Shown here: positions 59,893 through 64,000 of the stretch, piece after piece
How the letters are laid out: every line of letters starts with the position of its first letter
Position numbering within the stretch: the first letter of the stretch is position 1
The notes under the pieces: model-generated
Database searches by the model: none
What the model was told of the DNA's origin: nothing
Seen by the model: only the letters and a program-made list of their open reading frames with translations
Source: Palsa-504 sp963753195
GTDB taxonomy: Bacteria > Actinomycetota > Actinomycetes > Streptosporangiales > Streptosporangiaceae
Reading direction: 5' to 3'
Assembly: GCA_963753195.1 (NCBI GenBank)
Contig: CAVWBH010000009.1
Location: 372,001 to 436,000 of the forward strand
DNA length: 64,000 nt
Position numbers and translations under genes: made by a program

Positions 59893-60507
59893 TTACCTGG
59901 GGTGGACCTGACCCATGGCTGGGCGGTGCGGGGCGTCTGGCCACACGTGCCGCAGGGTCCGTTCGGCCCAGTCATCGGGTATGTCGGAGGTGGCGATATA
60001 CCGTGCGTAGAACGAGCCGATCAGCATGCTGGCCAGGACGTCAGGGTCGGTAGAGTCCGGCAGTTCCCCGGTGCTGATGCCCTCGGCCAGGGCCCGGCGC
60101 AGCGCTGCCCGGCGCGGCTCGGCCAAGCGGTGGCGGAAGGCGGCGAGCAATTCCGGGTGACGGTGCTCTTCGGCCAGCAGCGTGCCGGCCACCGCCATGG
60201 AGTTCTCGCGCAGCAGGTTGGCGCGGAAGTTCCGCAGGACCGCCAGCGCGCGGCTGCGGGGCGGCCCTGACTCGGCGGGCATGCTCTGGACCCGCAGCGA
60301 GTCGATGACCGCGACGGCCACGCTGGCCTTGCTGCGGAACCTGCGGCGCACGGCAGGGACAGTCGTGCCGGCGGCCGCTGCTACTGACTCCAGGGACATC
60401 CCGGCGTAACCGGCCTCACGAAGTTGCTGCTCAGCCGCGGCCAGGATGGCCCGGTCCAGCTCCGGGTTTCTCGGCCGCCCCGCGGGACGCGCTGCAGTCG
60501 GTGTCAC
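59893..60507 (-). CDS. TetR-family transcriptional regulator
   Basis: 204 aa from GTG 60507 with AAGGAGG 7 bp upstream; the longer frame to 60705 is unsupported. The HTH reads ILAAAEQQLREAGYAGMSLE, SVAAAAGTTVPAVRRRFRSK. The C-terminal helical ligand domain ends in TLRHVWPDAP. Divergent from the ABM-monooxygenase gene, which it probably regulates. Confidence 0.9.
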   Translation of the reverse strand: MTPTAARPAGRPRNPELDRAILAAAEQQLREAGYAGMSLESVAAAAGTTVPAVRRRFRSKASVAVAVIDSLRVQSMPAESGPPRSRALAVLRNFRANLLRENSMAVAGTLLAEEHRHPELLAAFRHRLAEPRRAALRRALAEGISTGELPDSTDPDVLASMLIGSFYARYIATSDIPDDWAERTLRHVWPDAPHRPAMGQVHPR

Positions 60508-60577
60508 TCCACATCCTCCTTGGCGAGCATTATATTCTGGTGTCCTATCGGAACGTAAATATCCTGGGAGGCTTCCC

Positions 60578-60907
60578 GTGACCGCCGACCCGATCCCCCC
60601 GACTGCAGTCGTCCGCGTCTCACGCGGCAACTTCGATCCCGCCCGGTTCCCGGAGGTCCAGGAGATGACCGTCGCGACCGGCCGCTTCCTGATTCCGGCG
60701 ATCAAGAAACTGCCCGGCCTGATCAGTTACCACGCGGGCGCCTCGCCCGATGGTTCCGTGGTCCATGTCAGCATCTGGGAGTCCGACGAGCACGCACAGC
60801 AGATGAGCCGGCTCAAGGAGATGATCGTGGATGCCCGGCAGGACGCCGAGAAGGCCGGCGTCACCTTCATCCCCATCGTCAACTACCCCATCGACTGGAC
60901 CATCTGA
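60578..60907 (+). CDS. ABM-domain (antibiotic biosynthesis monooxygenase-like) protein
   Basis: 109 aa ferredoxin-like fold. KLPGLISYHAGASPDGSVVH and VSIWESDEHAQQMSRLKEM are the ABM/dimeric alpha-beta barrel signature. GTG 60578 has GGGAGG upstream. Divergent TetR gene 70 bp away. May oxidise an aromatic or act as a heme/quinone partner; unknown. Confidence 0.82.
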   Translation: MTADPIPPTAVVRVSRGNFDPARFPEVQEMTVATGRFLIPAIKKLPGLISYHAGASPDGSVVHVSIWESDEHAQQMSRLKEMIVDARQDAEKAGVTFIPIVNYPIDWTI

Positions 60908-60984
60908 CCGCTACCTGGAATCAGGGAGCGCATACGGCTGACGGAGCGGATCGCGGCGCGTTCGGCCCCGGCCACGGGTCCCGC

Positions 60985-61473
60985 TTAGCTGATGTACCTT
61001 TCCCGCAGGTCACGCATGGCCTGCTTGCGCACGCTCCCGGATAGGCGGTCCACGAACAGCCGGCCGTTCAGGTGGTCGACCTCATGCTGGATACAGCGGG
61101 CCAGCAGGCCCTCGCCCTCGAGCACGACAGGCTGGCCCGACCGGTCGGCGCCGCTCACCCTGGCGTACTGCGCCCGGCGCAGCGGGTACCACAGCCCGGG
61201 GATGGAAAGGCATCCTTCGTCGTCTTCCTGCTCGCCCTCGATCGCCTCGATCACGGGGTTGACCACGTGCCCGAGCTGGCCATCGATGTCGTAGGAGAAG
61301 ACGCGACGGCTCACCCCTATCTGATTGGCGGCCAGGCCCGCGCGTCCCGGCGCGGAGACGGTCTCCTCCAGATCGGCCACCAGGCTGATGAGCGCGTCAT
61401 CGAACATCTCGACGGCATCGCAGGACGTGCGGAGGACCGGATCACCGAACAGACGGATAGGACGTTCTGCCAC
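60985..61473 (-). CDS. def: Peptide deformylase
   Basis: Removes the formyl group from nascent proteins. All three motifs are present: GLAANQIG (Asn in place of the common Pro), EGCLSIPGLWYP and HEVDHLNGRLF with the two metal-binding His and catalytic Glu. GTG 61473 gives the usual N-terminus MAERPIRLFGDPVLR. An in-frame ATG at 61554 would add 27 residues and overlap the GGDEF-EAL stop as ATGA. Confidence 0.92.
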   Translation of the reverse strand: MAERPIRLFGDPVLRTSCDAVEMFDDALISLVADLEETVSAPGRAGLAANQIGVSRRVFSYDIDGQLGHVVNPVIEAIEGEQEDDEGCLSIPGLWYPLRRAQYARVSGADRSGQPVVLEGEGLLARCIQHEVDHLNGRLFVDRLSGSVRKQAMRDLRERYIS

Positions 61474-61550
61474 CGTGCCATCTTGCCCTAACGAGCCGGC
61501 CGCCTGCCGGAGCCGCTCCGGGGAGTTCGAATCCCGCCGGGCACGCGTGG

Positions 61551-64000
61551 TCATGATAAGTAGTGGCCCTGCAGGTCGGTGGCACGGGCGAAATGGCGGG
61601 TAAGCAGCTCGTCAAACTCCTCGGCGCGAAGTGGCTGCGCGAAATAGAAACCCTGCGCCACCGGGCAGCCGAGCATTCTTAGCCGGGCGAGCTGTTCCCC
61701 GGTCTCTACCCCCTCCGCCACCGTCGTTATGCCCATGGCATTGGCCAGGTCGATGACGGCCCGGACGATCGCCGAGTCGACCGGGCTCTCGACGATGCCC
61801 TGCACGAAGGTGCGGTCCACCTTTACTTCCTGCACCGGGAACTGCTTCAGGTACGCCAGCGAAGAATGGCCGGTGCCGAAATCGTCGATGGCCAGCCGCA
61901 CGCCTAGCTGGTTGAGTTTCTTCATGACTTCCCGGGCGCCGGAAAGGTCTTCCATGACCACATTCTCGGTAATCTCGAATATGAGTAGCTCCGAGGGCAG
62001 GCCGGTGGCCTCGAGGGCTGCCGCGGCCTGGGACGACAGCCCGCTGTCCTGGAACTGGCGCGGTGAGAGATTCACGCTGATGGGCAGGTCGACAGCCAGC
62101 CGGTCCCGGATCGAGCGCACCTGCCGGCAGGCCGCGTCGAGAACGTAACGGCCCAGTGGCAGGATCAGCCCGGTCTCTTCAGCCATCGGAATGAATCTCG
62201 CCGGGCTGATCAGGCCATTTTCGGGGTGACGCCAGCGCACCAGCGCCTCGGCGCCCACGATGCGCTCATCCGCAAGGGAATAGAATGGCTGATAATAAAT
62301 CTCGAGCTCACCTCGCTCAAGTCCCTTGCGCAGGTCGGCCTCGATCCGGAGGCGTTCGGAGGAGCGGCTTCCCATGGAGGCCTGGTCGAATACCCGGTAG
62401 ACGCCGCCCCCGCCCTTGGCCTTCGCGTCATACATGGCCACGTCCGCGTCGCGAAGGACGTCATCGGCGCTTTTGTCTGGCCCGGATAGGGCAATGCCGA
62501 CGGACACGCTGGCCACCACCTCGTAGCCGTCGCGCAGCACTATGGGCTGCTCGAGGGCGGCACAGATGCGCCGGGCCGCGGCAACCGCCACGCCCACCCC
62601 GGCCACGTCCTCCAGCAGCGCCACGAACTCGTCACCGCCGAAGCGGGCCAGCAGGTCATTGTTCCGCACCACGCTCTTCATGCGGGCCCCGATCGCGACC
62701 AGGAACTCATCGCCGGTGACATGGCCGAGGCTGTCGTTGATGCTCTTGAAGCGATCCACGTCGACAAAGATCAGGGCGTGGGTCTTGCGGCTCAATCCTG
62801 ACCGCTGAAGGGCCCGGTCGAGGCGCTCCACCAGGAGCCGGCGGTTGGCCAGGCCGGTGAGGCTGTCATAAAAGGCGTGATGGTGGAGCTCGTCCTCGAA
62901 GGCTTTGCGTTCGGTGATGTCGCGGAAGGCGATCACCGCGCCCGACGGCGTGCCGTCGCTGATCACCGCAGAGGCCGTGTAGGCCACGGGGATGGTATTG
63001 CCGTTCCGGTCCCGGAACCGGGCATCGTCGACGCGGATCGTGCGGCCCGTGCGCATGGCCTCGCTGGCCGGAACGAGCAGGAAATCCGGCGCGGTGAGCG
63101 CACAGTCGCTCATCGGGCTGTCGATCGTGATGTCGAACGACGGCAGCTCGATCATGTCGGCCGCCGCCCGGTTGATGAAGCTCAGCTTGCCGTCCGCGTC
63201 CACGGCGCAGACACCTTCTCCGATGTTGAGCGTGATCGAGGAGAGCCTCTCGCGCTCGAAGCGGACCTGCTGGTATAGCTCAGCATTGCTGAGCGCCCCG
63301 CTGCCCATGGCGGCCAGCGCTCTCAGCAGGCCCCGGTCGGCATCGTCGAAGGGCTCGTCCCGGCGCCGGCCCGCCGCCGCCAGCCACAGCTGTTGATCGG
63401 CAACCACCATGGGCGCCGCCAGCTGGCTAGGACCCGGGATATCGGACGTCAGGGTGGCTTCGGGACTGCGAAGCAGCCGCCGTACCGACTCCAGGATCGT
63501 GTCGAGCACGGCCTGATGACGTAGCCCCCGGTTTGCTTCCAGCGTGACCTCGTACAACCCCTTCATCCTGGTGTGATCGTGCAGCGCCGCGAACCGCGCG
63601 CTGATCAGCTGGCGCTGCACGATCAGCCCGGGAACCGCCAGCGCCAGCACCCACGGATGCGCCTGTATGGCCAGGGCCAGGACCATCCCGACCAGCGCTC
63701 CCGAGCCGGCCAGCGCGACCTGGATCGGAAGATCATCGGTGAGCTCGCGCCAGGGCGTGCCCATCGAGGCCAGGACGCCGGACAGCAGAATGGTATTGAC
63801 GACGCCGTACACGATCACGCCGAGCGTGACGGCGGCGACCTGTTCCGCGGTCAGGGACGAAGTCGGAGCGGCGAGACCGCGGCTCACGGATATTCCCAGG
63901 CCCGCGGCGATCAGGACTTGCCCGGTATTGAAGGCCGACTTGACCAGCGGGCGGCGGCGGGCCGCCTGAGCCATCACGATGGCCAGGGCCAGGGTCCCCA
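61551..64000 (-). CDS. Membrane GAF-PAS-GGDEF-EAL protein (c-di-GMP turnover), 5' end outside window
   Basis: The frame is open to the right edge; the first in-window starts are GTG 63977 and ATG 63974. Order: TM helices (about 15-120), a GAF-like region, a PAS domain (ITLNIGEGVCAVDADGKLSF to FRDITERKAF), GGDEF with intact ARFGGDEFVALL, then EAL with GAEALVRWRHP, IFEITENVVMED, AIDDFGTGHSSLAYL and TVAEGVETGEQL. Both catalytic motifs look complete, so it may both make and degrade c-di-GMP, with sensory control from the N-terminal domains. Confidence 0.92.
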   Translation of the reverse strand, partial: GTLALAIVMAQAARRRPLVKSAFNTGQVLIAAGLGISVSRGLAAPTSSLTAEQVAAVTLGVIVYGVVNTILLSGVLASMGTPWRELTDDLPIQVALAGSGALVGMVLALAIQAHPWVLALAVPGLIVQRQLISARFAALHDHTRMKGLYEVTLEANRGLRHQAVLDTILESVRRLLRSPEATLTSDIPGPSQLAAPMVVADQQLWLAAAGRRRDEPFDDADRGLLRALAAMGSGALSNAELYQQVRFERERLSSITLNIGEGVCAVDADGKLSFINRAAADMIELPSFDITIDSPMSDCALTAPDFLLVPASEAMRTGRTIRVDDARFRDRNGNTIPVAYTASAVISDGTPSGAVIAFRDITERKAFEDELHHHAFYDSLTGLANRRLLVERLDRALQRSGLSRKTHALIFVDVDRFKSINDSLGHVTGDEFLVAIGARMKSVVRNNDLLARFGGDEFVALLEDVAGVGVAVAAARRICAALEQPIVLRDGYEVVASVSVGIALSGPDKSADDVLRDADVAMYDAKAKGGGGVYRVFDQASMGSRSSERLRIEADLRKGLERGELEIYYQPFYSLADERIVGAEALVRWRHPENGLISPARFIPMAEETGLILPLGRYVLDAACRQVRSIRDRLAVDLPISVNLSPRQFQDSGLSSQAAAALEATGLPSELLIFEITENVVMEDLSGAREVMKKLNQLGVRLAIDDFGTGHSSLAYLKQFPVQEVKVDRTFVQGIVESPVDSAIVRAVIDLANAMGITTVAEGVETGEQLARLRMLGCPVAQGFYFAQPLRAEEFDELLTRHFARATDLQGHYLS

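Noticed and set aside
61515..61550. tRNA-like T-loop (GTTCGAATCCC) near a possible 3' acceptor end
   Set aside because: The T-stem does not pair properly, no anticodon or D arm precedes it, and it lies within the upstream extension of the peptide deformylase frame.

Overview
The window is high-GC DNA of a filamentous-type actinobacterium. The signs are dense GTG and ATG starts, ATGA/GTGA gene overlaps, GC-rich third positions, LAL/LuxR, TetR and MarR regulators, an actinobacterial Wadjet cassette, DrrAB-type exporters and F420/PPOX and LLM oxidoreductases. A Streptosporangiales-like host would fit, but the sequence alone does not fix the family. No rRNA, tRNA, CRISPR array or intact insertion sequence was found. 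The window looks like an accessory chromosome arm with many small operons and a fair amount of gene decay.

Region 1 (1-10.1 kb): the end of a conserved hypothetical protein, then a complete four-gene Wadjet anti-plasmid cassette (JetA kleisin, JetB KITE, JetC SMC ATPase, JetD toprim nuclease). All four genes overlap. A headless MazF toxin remnant follows jetD directly, in the same frame. Region 2 (10.2-17.2 kb, minus strand): an exopolysaccharide operon read from 17180 leftwards. It encodes a small membrane protein, a GT2 synthase fused to an exported LamG-like domain, UDP-GlcNAc 2-epimerase, a secreted DUF2334 deacetylase-like protein and a GH-A-like lipoprotein. Its leader carries two opposed arrays of 11-bp-spaced GGTTGC boxes. 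Region 3 (17.7-20.8 kb): larE-larB-larC for the nickel-pincer cofactor, with no larA in the window.

Region 4 (21-28.7 kb): an aldo/keto reductase, a 3-hydroxyisobutyrate dehydrogenase-like enzyme, an AlkA-type glycosylase, a LAL regulator, a 36-aa leader ORF coupled to an SDR, a small YLIRI-type protein and a metallo-beta-lactamase-fold enzyme. Four copies of one 17-bp palindrome (TCACC-N7-GGTGA) and a duplicated ~70-bp leader tie this block together as a candidate regulon. Region 5 (28.7-35.4 kb): a UvrA-like protein split by a frameshift, an FAD oxidase, and a MerR-DrrA-DrrB exporter operon of visibly different composition. That operon has a MerR-type long-spacer promoter and ends in a truncated gene. 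Region 6 (35.7-38.5 kb): two overlapping genes for glycine-rich, collagen/PGRS-like proteins.

Region 7 (38.5-49.7 kb): MarR regulators with operators, NTF2-like, DinB, SMP-30, Sir2, DUF1269 and S9 peptidase genes, two decayed genes (alpha/beta hydrolase and RCK potassium channel), a MarR/DHA2 efflux pair, a small Cys-rich protein and a PPOX protein. Region 8 (49.9-55.4 kb): an acetyltransferase and a two-gene FtsX-type ABC system whose ATPase carries two nucleotide-binding domains around an AbrB-like linker. Region 9 (55.5-64 kb): a frameshifted LLM oxidoreductase, a GlcG/HbpS protein, an MFS fragment, a long structured leader before an MFS transporter, a TetR/ABM-monooxygenase pair, peptide deformylase, and a GGDEF-EAL protein running off the right edge.

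The least explained signal is a ~130-145-bp element present twice (17.7 and 55.3 kb). Each copy sits just 3' of a gene in the same relative orientation, with conserved flanks around a hairpin whose arms differ in sequence but remain paired.
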